Assembly (NCBI GenBank): GCA_040080215.1
Contig: JBEBIT010000005.1
Coordinates: 1 to 64,000 of the forward strand
DNA from: CAIUGU01 sp040080215
Lineage (GTDB): Bacteria; Pseudomonadota; Gammaproteobacteria; Steroidobacterales; Steroidobacteraceae
Reading direction: 5' to 3'
DNA length: 64,000 nucleotides
Below, piece by piece: positions 23,814-32,851 of this stretch (positions within the stretch are counted from its first letter, which is position 1; each line of letters starts with the position of its first letter). Made by a program: the position numbers and the translations under genes. The notes below the pieces were generated by a model. The model made no database searches. It saw only the letters and a program-made list of their open reading frames with translations, and was not told the DNA's origin.

Positions 23814-25463
23814 TCAAGACCCGGACGCGGTGGCAGCCGCAATCTCTGTGGCAGACTGCGCAGCCGTACTTTCGTAATAGCCCACGAACGTCCGGGGCTC
23901 GGGCGCGTCGTACTGCTTCAGGTTCTGCGCCCAGCGGTAACCGATGGACTGGAACTTGAGCTCCGCCTTCACGGCCAGCGGGCCGCTCACCGTGCCGGTC
24001 TCGACGTCGAAGCGCACGCTGTCGCCGCCGCCCGCAAAGTCGGAATCACCCGCCGCCTCGCCTCGCACAAGCACATCCTCGGGGGCCCGGGCCTTGTCGA
24101 AGCCGCGTGGTAACAGCCGGTTGTCCTTGGCGAAGCGCACGCCACTCAGCAGGCTGGTGGTCACCCGTCCATTCGCGTCAACGATGATCGACTCGTACAC
24201 CTGCACGTCGTCGCCGCTGCGGATGACGTCGTGGTGTACTTCGAACCGTGCCGCGTCCTCGTCATTGTCGTTGCCGACGATGGCGCCATCGGCACGCTGC
24301 GCGCCGGACTCGAACACGACCTTGCCCGCCACATCGCTGACCGTGACATGCAACCACGCGCGCCGCGAAGGATACGCGGTCGGAAACTTGTGGCCGGACA
24401 GGTTGCGCACGGACACCGCGAACTGCGTCCTGGTGCCTGCGCGTACAACGGGGCCCACCGCGAGTTCTGCCGTACGGGTCTTGAGGAACGTCTCGGTGCG
24501 CAGCGCCGACGCTTCGAGTTCCTGCGGCTCCGCGACAATGCCGAGGTCCGCGCGATACTTGTTCAGCAGCCGCAGCATGTACGCATTGCCGCCGACGAAC
24601 ACATGCTGCGACACGTGGGTACGCGGCTGGCCAAGGGTCGCGCTCACAGGCACGGCCGTCGCGACGACCGGCATGTGGCAGGCCTGGCAACTGTCGGTCT
24701 GCGCGTATGCGCTCTGCTGCCATTCGATGTAAGGCATCTGCTCCGGCAACTCCCCCACCACCTTGCCCGCACTGTCCAGCGCCGCCGTGTACAGCGTGTG
24801 GCAGGTCGCGCACAGTTCGGACTGGCGAACGTGCAGCGACTCGGTGGGCACGAACTGCTCCGTGCTTGAATGCATGACTCGCTGGCGGCCTGGGTCCACG
24901 GGATACGGACCATAGACGGGACGACCCGCGGGCGGGCTCTTCGGGTCGATGACGTAGCCGCCATCAAAACTGTCGCGCTTGCCGAAGTTGTCGGGTTTGA
25001 TCTGGTGACAGACGGTGCAGGTCACGCCGTCGAACTGCAGGTGCACGGACGCCGGATCCCTGGCCGCAGCCTCGAACAAGGCAAACAGTTGCGGCGGCTG
25101 GCCGGCAGCTGCTGCAGCGGTATGCGCGACCGGCAGGTGGCACACCGAGCAGCGGTCCTCGATGGCCGCGATCGCAGTCGGGTGTTCGATCGCCTCGCGC
25201 CGCACACCCGCACGCCAGTAGGGATCGCGGGCCGACAGCGCCATCATCGTCGCGCGCCACTGGTAACCGAACGACATGTCCTGTCCCGACGGCGTGGACA
25301 GGTTGCTGTGGCACGCGATGCAGCGCTCGCTCTCGACGAACAGGTGCGAGGCATCGACGGGCATGGACTTCGGTACAGGCGCCGCGGCGACGACAGCAGG
25401 TGAGCCGGCCATCTGCAACAGCAGCAGGCACGGGACGAGCCATCGCCAAAGGGACTTCTGCAT
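23814..25463 (-). CDS. Periplasmic pentaheme cytochrome c
   Basis: 549 aa with a Sec signal (LVPCLLLLQMAGSPAVVAAA). Five CxxCH motifs, all in the first half: CIACH (48), CSVCH (105), CTVCH (149), CATCH (218), CQACH (259), resembling the cytochrome c554/NrfA-like multiheme superfamily. The second half (about 300-530) has no heme and looks beta-rich (SGHKFPTAYPSRRAWLHVTV), a region found in other multiheme proteins of this type. Function may be electron storage or reduction of an inorganic or organic acceptor. Divergent from the cytochrome-porin-like lipoprotein, 86 bases apart, suggesting joint regulation. Confidence 0.87.
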   Translation of the reverse strand: MQKSLWRWLVPCLLLLQMAGSPAVVAAAPVPKSMPVDASHLFVESERCIACHSNLSTPSGQDMSFGYQWRATMMALSARDPYWRAGVRREAIEHPTAIAAIEDRCSVCHLPVAHTAAAAAGQPPQLFALFEAAARDPASVHLQFDGVTCTVCHQIKPDNFGKRDSFDGGYVIDPKSPPAGRPVYGPYPVDPGRQRVMHSSTEQFVPTESLHVRQSELCATCHTLYTAALDSAGKVVGELPEQMPYIEWQQSAYAQTDSCQACHMPVVATAVPVSATLGQPRTHVSQHVFVGGNAYMLRLLNKYRADLGIVAEPQELEASALRTETFLKTRTAELAVGPVVRAGTRTQFAVSVRNLSGHKFPTAYPSRRAWLHVTVSDVAGKVVFESGAQRADGAIVGNDNDEDAARFEVHHDVIRSGDDVQVYESIIVDANGRVTTSLLSGVRFAKDNRLLPRGFDKARAPEDVLVRGEAAGDSDFAGGGDSVRFDVETGTVSGPLAVKAELKFQSIGYRWAQNLKQYDAPEPRTFVGYYESTAAQSATEIAAATASGS

Positions 25464-25549
25464 CGGGAATTCGCTTACGTGTTCTTTTGATCCTGCCGCG
25501 CCTGCGATGTTAGCCTAGGCGCACGTTCCCAAGAAGTAGAATAACCGCC

Positions 25550-26716
25550 GTGACCCGCATCCCCCTGCCCACTCTGCCCGCGATGCGCGCTGCGGCTGCC
25601 ACGTTCTGCACACTCGGGGTGCTTGGCCTCGCGGGCTGCATCAGCAGCGGCGGCGAACCCGACAGCGCCAGCGCCGCCAAGCTGGCGCTTGAACGGGGAC
25701 CGCAGTCAGGCAGGCAGCTATACGAGAACAATTGCGGTGCCTGCCACGGGGCAGACGGCAAGGGTCGCCCGGTCACGCAGGTGGGCTTCGACTTTCCGCT
25801 GCCGGACTTCACGGACTGCAGCTACAACTCGCCAGAGCAATCCCCCGACTGGGTAGCGATTGCCCACGAAGGCGGGCCGATCCGCGGCTTCACGCCGATC
25901 ATGCCGGCGTTTGGCGATGCGCTTACCACGGAGGAACTAGAGAAGCTCGTCGCCCATGTGCGTTCCCTCTGCACCGACAAGCGCTGGCCTCGTGGCGAGC
26001 TGAATTTCCCGGCGCCGCTGTTCACCGAGAAGGCTTTTCCGGAAAACGAAACGCTGGTCAAGAACATCCGCGACAAGGATGGCAGCAGCGAGACGCAGCT
26101 GATCTACGAACATCGCATCGGCGCCCGCGACCAGTACGAGATCACGGTGCCTTACGTCAACCTGGACACCGGCTCACCGGATCACTGGCAGCAGGGCGTC
26201 GGCGACATTTCCGTGGCGCTCAAGCACGTTCTAGCTTCCAGCCTGGACAAGGGCTATATCGTCAGCGCGGCTGCCGAAGTGTCGTTGCCCACCGGCAGCG
26301 AAGCGTCCGGCATCGGTTCAGGCCACACCTCGCTGGAAGCGTTCATTGCCGCGGGCAAGCAGTTGCCGAACGATTTCTTCGTGCATTCCCGCGCCATCTA
26401 CCTCACGCCCTTCGATGGCTCGACTCGTGAAGCGGAACTGCACGTCGCTTTCGGGCGTGCGATGACCAGTCACGGGCCCTACGGGCGCCAATGGAACCCG
26501 ATGGTCGAAGTCCTGGGCGCGCGCGCGCTGGAATCGGGCTCAAAGACGGAATGGGACTGGGTACCGCAGGTGCAGGTCAGCATCAACCAGCGCCAGCACC
26601 TGTTGTTCAATGTCGGCGTACGGCTGCCGCTCACCGACCGCGATTCCCGCGATCCGCAACTGGCCGCCTATTTCCTCTGGGACTGGTTCGACGGCGGCTT
26701 GCGCGAGGGCTGGTAG
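25550..26716 (+). CDS. Lipoprotein: cytochrome c domain fused to a beta-barrel-like domain
   Basis: 388 aa from GTG (alternative ATG at 25583 gives a compact lipoprotein leader). Lipobox LAGC puts the lipidated Cys at residue 30. Cytochrome domain with CGACH (C62, C65, H66) to about residue 145. The remaining 240 residues show alternating strands (QYEITVPYVNLDTGS, GDISVALKHVLA, YIVSAAAEVSLPTGS, LLFNVGVRLPL), similar to outer-membrane transporter/MetA-like barrel proteins, and end in aromatic-rich FLWDWFDGGLREGW. A heme domain tied to a barrel-like domain suggests electron transfer at the outer membrane. Domain 2 assignment is tentative. Confidence 0.78.
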   Translation: MTRIPLPTLPAMRAAAATFCTLGVLGLAGCISSGGEPDSASAAKLALERGPQSGRQLYENNCGACHGADGKGRPVTQVGFDFPLPDFTDCSYNSPEQSPDWVAIAHEGGPIRGFTPIMPAFGDALTTEELEKLVAHVRSLCTDKRWPRGELNFPAPLFTEKAFPENETLVKNIRDKDGSSETQLIYEHRIGARDQYEITVPYVNLDTGSPDHWQQGVGDISVALKHVLASSLDKGYIVSAAAEVSLPTGSEASGIGSGHTSLEAFIAAGKQLPNDFFVHSRAIYLTPFDGSTREAELHVAFGRAMTSHGPYGRQWNPMVEVLGARALESGSKTEWDWVPQVQVSINQRQHLLFNVGVRLPLTDRDSRDPQLAAYFLWDWFDGGLREGW

Positions 26717-26719
26717 CCC

Positions 26720-26746
26720 GCCCGCGGACACCCTCCCACTGTCCGC
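26720..26746. terminator. Stem-loop between convergent genes
   Basis: CCGCGGACA at 26720-26728 pairs with TGTCCGCGG at 26738-26746 (9 bp, 9-base loop), just after the stop of the cytochrome-barrel lipoprotein and before the stop of the convergent small lipoprotein gene. No T-run follows on either strand, so termination may be weak or Rho-assisted. Confidence 0.55.
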
Positions 26747-26749
26747 GGC

Positions 26750-27169
26750 TCAGGTCTTGTTGGCCTCGAAGCGCGTGAACCTGAACTCGCCGGCGAGATT
26801 GCGCTCGGGCACGAAACGACAAGCCAGCGTGCGTCCGTTTTCCTGTCGACAGCTGAGCGACAGTGCTCCGCTCATGCGCCCGTTGTCACAGGTGCCAAGC
26901 CCGAACGCAAAGCTCGCCTGGCCTTTCTCCGCGGGTTTCGCGACGCCTTCGCTGTCGCAGGTGGTCGGAAAGCCGCCGGGATTCTTGAAGTGGTTGCTGA
27001 GCAGCGCCATCCCGTCTTGCGCGCAGATCGACATCACATTGGCAAACTCGGGACCGCTGACCTCCCCCAGCCAGCACTTGGCCGTGCGAGTCGAACCGCC
27101 CAGGATCTCTTCGCTGGCACAACCGGACAGTGCAAGCGCCATCAGCACCGACAAAACCATCGCCTTCAC
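26750..27169 (-). CDS. Small lipoprotein of unknown function
   Basis: 139 aa. Lipobox ALSGC gives a lipidated Cys near residue 17. The mature part has six further cysteines (CWLGE, SICAQD, TTCDSEG, GTCDNG, LSCRQE, LACRF), which would make several disulfides. The C-terminal GRMSGALSLSCRQENGRTLACRF resembles DUF3617-like periplasmic proteins only loosely. Convergent with the cytochrome-barrel gene. I cannot name the family. The 27170-27281 stretch upstream contains a T6 run on the minus strand and a 30-codon open frame after the transporter stop, neither convincing. Confidence 0.65.
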   Translation of the reverse strand: MKAMVLSVLMALALSGCASEEILGGSTRTAKCWLGEVSGPEFANVMSICAQDGMALLSNHFKNPGGFPTTCDSEGVAKPAEKGQASFAFGLGTCDNGRMSGALSLSCRQENGRTLACRFVPERNLAGEFRFTRFEANKT

Positions 27170-27281
27170 GATCAGCCTCGCGTGTCACGGGAAAGGGTGC
27201 CCATTCTTGGCCACGCCGATGAAAAAAGCGACCGCCTCCGGCGAAAATCCCGGTTTCAACTCCGGAATCCCGGGCATCGGC

Positions 27282-29114
27282 TCACTGCTGCTTTGGCTTC
27301 CGCCAGCCACGCAGCAGTCGGAATCGAAAGGGGGAAGGTGGCCGCGGCGGCGGTACGAGCACCACGTCGCTGACCAGGCGCGAGCCGCCGGGGCGATGCT
27401 CGAAGGACAATCGACGGTCGTGGAAGGCCTCGAGCTCCGGGCGATGCGAGATGCTGAGGACAGCAACCTCGGACAGGCGCTCGGTCACCATGCCCATCAA
27501 CACCGCCTGGCTGGACGGATCGAGCGACGCGGTCGCCTCGTCCATGATGACGATGTCGGGTTGATGCAGGAACAGCCGCACGAAGGCAATCCGTTGCTTC
27601 TCTCCGCCCGAGAGCACCTGGTCCCATGGCTCCTGATCGTCGAGGCGCGGGATCAGGTACCCGATCCCGGTCGCGTTCATCAGGTCGTGCAGCGCTGCAT
27701 CGTCCACCGAACTCGCGGACAGCGGATAGGTAGCGACACGCCGCAAGGTGCCGAGCGGAACGTAGGGCCGCTGCGGCATGAAGAACAGCTTGGCGCCCTT
27801 CTGGACCAGGATCTCGCCGCCGCCCCATGGCCAGAGACCTGCAATGGCGCGTACCAGCGTGCTCTTGCCGGTTCCGGACTCCCCGACCAGCAGCACCTTC
27901 TCCCGGGGCCCGATCGACACGTCGGCATCGTGGATGACCACCGTGCCGTCATCGAGCGTGACAGTCAGGTTGCGCAAGCGCAGCGTGGTGCCTTCCTGTT
28001 CCGAATGCACGATCGCGCCGATCACGCCCGGCTGCTCGAGTGCCATCAGGTGATCGAGCGACGTCAGCAGCGAACCGACGCGCCGCACGGACGCCTGCCA
28101 GTCCGAGATCCTCGGATAGTTGTCGACCAGCCAGTTGAACGACGACTGCACGGCGACGAAGGCCGCTGCCGCTTGCGTCACCTCACCGAGCGTCATGGCG
28201 CCCGCCAGGAACTTCGGCATGCAGAGGAAGATGGGGATCGCCGGTGCCAGCAGCCAGTTGCTGTTGGACACGACCGTCGACCGCATGTGCTGATGACAAT
28301 ACAACCGCGACTTTTCAATCACGTTCGAGAGCCACCGGTGCAGCCCTTCGCGCTCCTCGGGCTCGCCGCCGAGCAGCGCAATGCTTTCCCCGTTCTCGCG
28401 CACGCGGGTCAGTGCGTAGCGGAACTCCGCCTCGGACTGGTTGGTGGCTTCCGCGGCGGCGCTGAAGCCGCGCGCAATCAGGATCATGGCTGTCGTGACC
28501 AGCGCCGAGTAGATCACGGCGGCGATCACGAGGTAGCCCGGGATCACCAGGGGCGATGCCGCCACCGTGATCGTGAGGTCTCCGCCCACGTACCACAGCA
28601 CGCCGATGAAGGTGATCGCCGTGACAATGGCCTGGAAGATGCTGGCGGCGAAGTCGACCGGCGGATCGGTGGCAGTGCGCGCATCGTCGGCGATCCGCCC
28701 TTCCGGCACCTGGTGGTCGCCTTTGATCAGGTTCAGCTGGTAATACCGACCATGTGCCACCCAGCGGCCAATGAGATGGTCCGTGAGCCAGCGGCGCCAG
28801 GTCCGCTGCATTGTCATCCGCCCGTAGACGGCGACGACGGCGAGACCGACGGTGAGTGCCGTGAGCGGCAGCAGCAGGAACGCCTGATGCATCAGCGCAG
28901 CGGAATCCTTCAGCTCGACGGCATTGAACACGTCCCGCGTCCACAGGTTCAACCGGAACTGGATGCCGATCTGCGACAGGATCAGCACGATGAGGCCGCT
29001 CGTGAGCAGCCACGCCTTGAGCCGCGCATCACCGCTCCAGAATCCCTTGGCGGCGAGCCAGTACCGCCGCACCAGCGCCTTCTTCTCCGCACTCGAATGA
29101 ACAGTCTGTTGCAT
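27282..29114 (-). CDS. SbmA/BacA/YddA-type ABC transporter (fused permease and ATPase)
   Basis: 610 aa. N-terminal membrane domain of the ABC_membrane_2 type with segments such as AWLLTSGLIVLILSQIGI and LPLTALTVGLAVVAVYG and the conserved RTWRRWLTDHLIGRW; C-terminal nucleotide-binding domain with Walker A GESGTGKST, signature LSGGEKQR and Walker B DIVIMDEATASLD, followed by the switch His in SISHR. Works as a homodimer in the inner membrane. Relatives move peptides, long-chain acyl compounds or vitamin B12. The start is the ATG of MQQTVHSSAEK; the frame upstream has no similarity. Standalone, so the substrate is unknown. Confidence 0.9.
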   Translation of the reverse strand: MQQTVHSSAEKKALVRRYWLAAKGFWSGDARLKAWLLTSGLIVLILSQIGIQFRLNLWTRDVFNAVELKDSAALMHQAFLLLPLTALTVGLAVVAVYGRMTMQRTWRRWLTDHLIGRWVAHGRYYQLNLIKGDHQVPEGRIADDARTATDPPVDFAASIFQAIVTAITFIGVLWYVGGDLTITVAASPLVIPGYLVIAAVIYSALVTTAMILIARGFSAAAEATNQSEAEFRYALTRVRENGESIALLGGEPEEREGLHRWLSNVIEKSRLYCHQHMRSTVVSNSNWLLAPAIPIFLCMPKFLAGAMTLGEVTQAAAAFVAVQSSFNWLVDNYPRISDWQASVRRVGSLLTSLDHLMALEQPGVIGAIVHSEQEGTTLRLRNLTVTLDDGTVVIHDADVSIGPREKVLLVGESGTGKSTLVRAIAGLWPWGGGEILVQKGAKLFFMPQRPYVPLGTLRRVATYPLSASSVDDAALHDLMNATGIGYLIPRLDDQEPWDQVLSGGEKQRIAFVRLFLHQPDIVIMDEATASLDPSSQAVLMGMVTERLSEVAVLSISHRPELEAFHDRRLSFEHRPGGSRLVSDVVLVPPPRPPSPFRFRLLRGWRKPKQQ

Positions 29115-29219
29115 GGCTGCCGGCTCGCTCAGGTGTCCTGGCTTTGACGCTCGCGCACAGGGCAGACGAGCCAGCCAGGAGATAAGGGGACCTTCCCGGC
29201 ATTGTGCACCCATTCACCG

Positions 29220-30044
29220 CTACACGGCAGCCAATGCCTCAGCGCAGGACCGCGAGACCTTGAGTGCAAGCAGATCATCAGCGCGAGTGCGGCCCAGGTT
29301 GATGGCAGCAATGGGTTTGCCGAGCTTCGCAGCGGCGAGCGCAAAGCGGAAACCCGAGTACACCATCAGCGACGACCCGACGACGAGCATCGCATCGGCG
29401 TGCTCAAGGGCTGCCATTGATTCGGTGACACGGTCGGACGGCACCTTCTCGCCGAAGAACACGACGTCCGGCTTGAGCAGACCGCCGCAGTGCTCGCAGC
29501 CGGGCACTTCAAACGCCGAGAAATCATGGCCCTCGAGATCCGCGTCGCCATCGGGAGCGGCGTCGGCATCCAGATGCGCCCACGACGGATTGCGCTCCAG
29601 CAATTGCAGCTGAAACGGTTGGCGGGCAACCCGCTCACCGCACGCCATGCAGACCATCCGGTCCATGCGGCCATGCAGATCGATGACATCCTGGCTGCCC
29701 GCCGCCTGGTGCAGTCGGTCGACGTTCTGAGTCACCAGCTTCTCGACGCGCCCCTGGCGCTCCAGTCTCGCGAGCGCCTCGTGCGCACCATTGGGCCTGG
29801 CCCTGCCGAACCAGCGCCATCCGATGAAGCTCCGCGCCCAGTACCGATGGCGCACGCCGGGGTCGTTCATGAACGCCTGGTATGTCACGGGGGGCTTGCG
29901 CTTCCACGCGCCTTGCGCATCGCGATAATCGGGAATGCCGGACTCCGTGCTGCAGCCGGCGCCGGTCAGCACGAACAATCGGGGATGACGCTCGAGGAAC
30001 GTGGTCAGTTCCTGAAGCGGCGGGGTGTCAGGGAGCGTGTCCAT
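29220..30044 (-). CDS. NAD-dependent protein deacylase (Sir2 family)
   Basis: 274 aa. AAGGGAG upstream supports the ATG. Sirtuin motifs in order: FVLTGAGCSTESGIPDYR, LVTQNVDRLHQAAGS, the catalytic His in DLHGR, zinc cysteines MVCMACG and CEHCGG, and MLVVGSSLMVYSG. It removes acyl groups from lysines using NAD+, in the cytosol. The spacing between the zinc pairs is longer than in CobB (about 50 residues) because of an acidic insert (DADAAPDGDADLEGHD), as in the class II/proteobacterial sirtuins. Preceded on the same strand by an amidohydrolase gene with an 89-base gap. Confidence 0.93.
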   Translation of the reverse strand: MDTLPDTPPLQELTTFLERHPRLFVLTGAGCSTESGIPDYRDAQGAWKRKPPVTYQAFMNDPGVRHRYWARSFIGWRWFGRARPNGAHEALARLERQGRVEKLVTQNVDRLHQAAGSQDVIDLHGRMDRMVCMACGERVARQPFQLQLLERNPSWAHLDADAAPDGDADLEGHDFSAFEVPGCEHCGGLLKPDVVFFGEKVPSDRVTESMAALEHADAMLVVGSSLMVYSGFRFALAAAKLGKPIAAINLGRTRADDLLALKVSRSCAEALAAV

Positions 30045-30133
30045 CGCGACTCCCTTCGAGGACGGAGTTCCTTTGGATTGCACGCTCCCTCCGGGCAACC
30101 GCGGGCAATCGCCGCGTGCAGTCCGGAAGCGGG

Positions 30134-31408
30134 CTACATCGCCCGCGCGATCGGCTTGCCGGCATCCGGCTGCCCCCGCTTGTCGATGACGATGTCGCCC
30201 CCCTTCACCACCACGACAGCGGTGAGGAAGTTCCAGAAGCCGTCGAAGGGATTGCCGCCAAGCACCACGAGGTCGGCGATCTTGCCCGTCTCGATCGTGC
30301 CGAGCTCCTTCTGCTTGTCGATGAACCTGGCCGAGTTCGGTCCCATGATCTTGACGAGGTCCAGCGGCGAGAACACGAGGCTCAGCGTCTTGAGCTCGTG
30401 GGCCAGGGCAGCACGCGCATCGAACGTCGTGTCGGTTGCGTAGCTCACGTCGACACCATTGTCGTAGAGCGTCCGCAGGTTGACCGGCATATAGCCCGCC
30501 TCCTGTCCAAGGCCCTGGGCGTCGACGATGCCTTCCGGCCACGGCTTGCCGTCGCGGAACTTCGGCTTGTTGTCCTGGCTGAACACGTTGAAGTTCGGCG
30601 AACCGAAGCCCGTGATGGAGGCCACCTGCGCACCCGCAGCGGCCACTTCCCGGGCCTGCTCCTTGGTCACCCAGTTGATATTGACGGAATGCACGAGCTT
30701 CTTCGCCCCCATGCGCACCGTCGCGACGAGCGACAGGTCGCTCACCGCATGCACCTGGAACTCGACGCCGAGCTTCTTCGCTTCGTCGATGCCGGCAGCG
30801 AGATTGCGGGTCTCCTGCTCCGTGGGCGCATACGGCCAGACCACATCCGGATAGTGAACTTCGGCGATGGAATCGGCCCCGTCCTTGACGACCTTGTTCA
30901 CGAGTGCGCGGACTTCCGCCTCGTCCTTCATCTTTGCCGTCGGCACCTGGCCTGACGCGAGGATGCGCGGCCCCTTCATCTCGCCGCTTTCAATCCTGCG
31001 CTTGAGCTCGAGGATGCCGGCATTGTCGTCGCCACCTGATTGCACGGTAGTCACGCCCGACTCGAGCATCGTCAGCATGTCCTTGGCAGCCTGTTCCTTC
31101 AGGTACTTCTGCACGGCTTCCGGGCCGCGGCCGCGGATCAGGTGTCGGTGATCGTCGATGTAGCCGGCGATCACGGTCATGCCGGTGCCGTTGATGACTT
31201 TCGCGCCCTTGGGTGCCTTGGGCGCGTTGCCTTCGGTGACTGCGCTGATCTTGCCGTCCGTGACCACGACGGCGCCCTTCTCGATCACCTGCCCGGTGCC
31301 GACGATGATGCGGGCGTTCGAGATCACGAGATTCTGGGCCACGGCCCCCGTCACGGACACCACGGACAGCGGCATCGCCGCTGCGACGACAACAAGCAAT
31401 CGATTCAT
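30134..31408 (-). CDS. Exported metal-dependent amidohydrolase
   Basis: 424 aa with a Sec signal (LLVVVAAAMPLSVVSVTGAVA). Amidohydrolase elements: GKISAVTEGNAPKAPKG, a metal site DDHRHLIRG in which HRH replaces the usual HxH, the long TIM-barrel with QVHAVSD and LVHSVNI, a YATDTTFD Asp strand and a C-terminal GKIADLVVLGGNPFD. Members hydrolyse cyclic amides, dipeptides or enol-lactones. Lies between a sirtuin gene and a periplasmic alpha/beta hydrolase gene on the same strand; the three may form a unit but gaps of 89 and 115 bases leave that open. Confidence 0.85.
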   Translation of the reverse strand: MNRLLVVVAAAMPLSVVSVTGAVAQNLVISNARIIVGTGQVIEKGAVVVTDGKISAVTEGNAPKAPKGAKVINGTGMTVIAGYIDDHRHLIRGRGPEAVQKYLKEQAAKDMLTMLESGVTTVQSGGDDNAGILELKRRIESGEMKGPRILASGQVPTAKMKDEAEVRALVNKVVKDGADSIAEVHYPDVVWPYAPTEQETRNLAAGIDEAKKLGVEFQVHAVSDLSLVATVRMGAKKLVHSVNINWVTKEQAREVAAAGAQVASITGFGSPNFNVFSQDNKPKFRDGKPWPEGIVDAQGLGQEAGYMPVNLRTLYDNGVDVSYATDTTFDARAALAHELKTLSLVFSPLDLVKIMGPNSARFIDKQKELGTIETGKIADLVVLGGNPFDGFWNFLTAVVVVKGGDIVIDKRGQPDAGKPIARAM

Positions 31409-31523
31409 CGGAAGGGCTCCCCAGGGATTGAACAGGGCATCGCCTGCGCGGGCACGCAGCGTTGCATATTTCAACTTCGAGAGGAAGCCGTCCAGGCGCT
31501 CCTCTCGTCGCGCCCTCGGAGGA

Positions 31524-32726
31524 TCAGCGCGACACGGTGTCCTTCAGCCACTTCGCAATCATGGTCGCGGTGATGTCGGGATTCACGCCGCGCTGGACGC
31601 CCATGTGCCCTCCCTCCGGATAGATGCGGGCCATCTTGGGATTGCCGTGGTCAAGCAGCAGGTAGCTGTCCGCGATCGGCGCCTGGTCATCCAGCTTGCC
31701 GTTGACGACAAACAGCGGTGCCGACGGCTTGTCGAGGAGTCCCATGTCGAGCAGCGAGAGCTTGGGCGCGACTTTCATGAATTCGTCCAGCGACTTCACG
31801 CCCATCGCGTAGCTGCGCGAGTCGTACAGGCTCGACGGCCCGAGCAGGTAGTTGGCAGCGTTTTCGGTCATGGCCGGCTTCAACCACGCTTCCTGGAAGC
31901 CGAGGTGGACGTTGCCGCCATGGAACACGCCGCCCTTGATGCGGTCCGGATACATGTGCGCAATCTTGGCAACCCAGTACGCGCCGAAGCTCCGGCCCCA
32001 GAGCGCAATACGCGAGCCGTCCACGTCGTTGCGGGTCTTGAGGTAATCCATGGCGGCGAGGAACGTCCGCTCGGCATTGGCGTCCGCGAACCGCAGCGGA
32101 TTCTCACCCGTGCCCGGACCGTCGATCAGGAAAGTCGCGAGCCCCTGGCCATGCATGATCTGCGAATTGCGCTGGTGGTCTTCCTTCCACACGTCCACAC
32201 CACCCCAGTACATGACGATCGGCGCCTTCGCGACGCCCTTCGGCTTCTGCAGATAGCCCACCAGCTTCTTGCCTTCGAACGGAATCTCGACGACCTCGAG
32301 CGGCGTATCGAAATACTTCGACGCCTTGCGGAACATGCGGAGCATGTTGCGATAGGCCTCGACCTTGCCCGGCGTGCTGGTCACCGGATAGCGGCCCACA
32401 TGGCAGTAGCCATACGCGAGGTAGTATTCCTCGCCGACTTCCTTGGCGGACGCGCCCTTCTTCAGCAACTCGTCGCCTTTCGCTTCATGCGCGAGCCCGG
32501 CCTTGCACCACTTCTCGCCCCATTGATTGGGCTCGAGGCTGGTGAGCGTGCCGAGGATGCTTTCCACTTCCGCCTTGTTCAGCCGGTCGAACGGCGGGTT
32601 GTTGTCCGTGGTGCGCCGCAAAACCTCGGCCTTCACCTGCTCGAGCGTACGTTCCTGCGCAGCCGCACTCCCGGCAGCAGCTAGCGCGATGGACAGGCAA
32701 AGGAACCAGCGGAACAGGCTTTTCAC
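31524..32726 (-). CDS. Exported alpha/beta hydrolase (FrsA/DUF1100-like)
   Basis: 400 aa with a Sec signal (FLCLSIALAAAGSAAA). An N-terminal helical cap (residues about 30-140) precedes the hydrolase core: IVMYWGGVDVWKED, FLIDGPGTGEN (oxyanion region), nucleophile elbow LWGRSFGAYW, FVVNGKLDDQAP (Asp) and PEGGHMG (His). The arrangement resembles FrsA-type esterases and 2,6-dihydropseudooxynicotine hydrolase-like proteins of catabolic clusters. An exported location fits the neighbourhood. Substrate unknown. Confidence 0.85.
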   Translation of the reverse strand: MKSLFRWFLCLSIALAAAGSAAAQERTLEQVKAEVLRRTTDNNPPFDRLNKAEVESILGTLTSLEPNQWGEKWCKAGLAHEAKGDELLKKGASAKEVGEEYYLAYGYCHVGRYPVTSTPGKVEAYRNMLRMFRKASKYFDTPLEVVEIPFEGKKLVGYLQKPKGVAKAPIVMYWGGVDVWKEDHQRNSQIMHGQGLATFLIDGPGTGENPLRFADANAERTFLAAMDYLKTRNDVDGSRIALWGRSFGAYWVAKIAHMYPDRIKGGVFHGGNVHLGFQEAWLKPAMTENAANYLLGPSSLYDSRSYAMGVKSLDEFMKVAPKLSLLDMGLLDKPSAPLFVVNGKLDDQAPIADSYLLLDHGNPKMARIYPEGGHMGVQRGVNPDITATMIAKWLKDTVSR

Positions 32727-32851
32727 GAGGAAACCCTCTTATCGAAATGGGGGTAGGCGGCAATGCCGCCGGTGGCAGCGCTGTCAGGCTTGCACACCCG
32801 CTCCGTTTTGAAAAGAGCCCGTCAAGTGGTGCTGCTTGCCTCAGTCCGCGA

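Noticed and set aside
27170..27281. 30-codon open frame and T6 run after the ABC transporter
   Set aside because: The frame has no ribosome site and no similarity; the stem before the T-run is only about four base pairs, too weak to call a terminator.
26610..29147. 845-codon open frame on the plus strand
   Set aside because: Antisense to the ABC transporter, which has all its Walker and signature motifs; composition of this frame is low-complexity Arg/His/Gln.
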